Below, one piece after another: positions 6,320 through 6,423 of a stretch of DNA of 6,423 nt. Every line of letters begins with the position of its first letter. The first letter of the stretch is position 1. Origin of the DNA: Acidobacteriota bacterium (GTDB lineage: Bacteria; Acidobacteriota; Terriglobia; Bryobacterales; Bryobacteraceae). The position numbers were made by a program, and so were the translations under genes. Where the stretch lies: the NCBI GenBank assembly GCA_947505565.1, contig CANNLB010000171.1:1-6423 (forward strand), read 5' to 3'. The notes under the pieces are model-generated. The model saw only the letters and a list, made by a program, of their open reading frames with translations. It searched no databases and was not told the DNA's origin.

Positions 6320-6423
6320 TTAGGCGGAGTTCCTCTGCTGGATGAGGCGCTCGAGTTCGGCGTCGAAGGCTTGGAGGGCGGAGAAGACTGCGTTGGTGTG
6401 GTCGCCCATGAAAAATTTCGCGG
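6320..6423 (-). CDS. C-terminal fragment of an unidentified upstream operon gene
   Basis: The minus strand is open from the window edge to a TAA at 6320-6322, giving about 34 residues: AKFFMGDHTNAVFSALQAFD followed by an amphipathic helix AELERLIQQRNSA. Codon use is C-rich at third positions like the two genes downstream. The TAA is followed at once by the GTG of the TauE-like gene (TAAGTG), so the two are almost certainly co-transcribed. The end of a metabolic enzyme acting in the same pathway would be expected, but I do not recognise the family from this short tail. Confidence 0.6.
   Translation of the reverse strand, partial: AKFFMGDHTNAVFSALQAFDAELERLIQQRNSA

Overview
The window is GC-rich and shows no rRNA, tRNA, CRISPR array or recognisable insertion sequence. 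The general character suggests a soil or sediment bacterium, most likely Acidobacteriota of the Solibacter/Bryobacter kind. That placement is an inference from the style of the proteins (glycine-rich exported protein, VapBC module, MR/MLE enzyme beside a TauE/SafE permease), not from a marker gene.

Left end (1-984): a possible C-terminal fragment on the + strand runs into the window and ends at 166. It converges with a well-supported minus-strand gene (163-984) for an exported protein that has a signal peptide, a beta-rich domain with two cysteines, a long Gly/Asn-rich linker and a second beta-rich domain. This gene has a visible Shine-Dalgarno sequence and a perfect TATAAT -10 element.

Decayed middle (about 985-3095): no fully intact gene is visible here. 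There is an unidentified membrane-protein remnant broken across three frames (1299-1677, minus). A vapBC-type toxin-antitoxin pair (1678-2612, minus) has an antitoxin without a normal start codon and a toxin that seems to have lost its stop and reads on for about 85 residues. Divergent from it, an alpha/beta-hydrolase gene (2646-3095, plus) keeps its frame but lacks the nucleophile region. A 7-bp inverted repeat lies between the two divergent units.

Right half (3092-6423): three healthy metabolic genes and the tail of a fourth. On the plus strand, an APC-superfamily amino-acid permease starts with an ATGA overlap on the hydrolase remnant. On the minus strand, an apparent operon runs from the right edge leftwards: an unidentified gene tail, a TauE/SafE-family membrane transporter, then an enolase-superfamily (MR/MLE) enzyme. 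The transporter and enzyme overlap by ATGA. The enzyme resembles hydroxyproline-betaine epimerase/cis-3-hydroxyproline dehydratase-type proteins, so the operon may take up or export and convert a proline-derived or other amino/carboxylic acid. The permease and the enzyme genes converge and overlap by 50 bp at their 3' ends, with no room for a separate terminator.

I see no convincing new defence or mobile system. The most instructive content is the gene decay around the toxin-antitoxin/hydrolase region and the compact transporter-enzyme arrangement.
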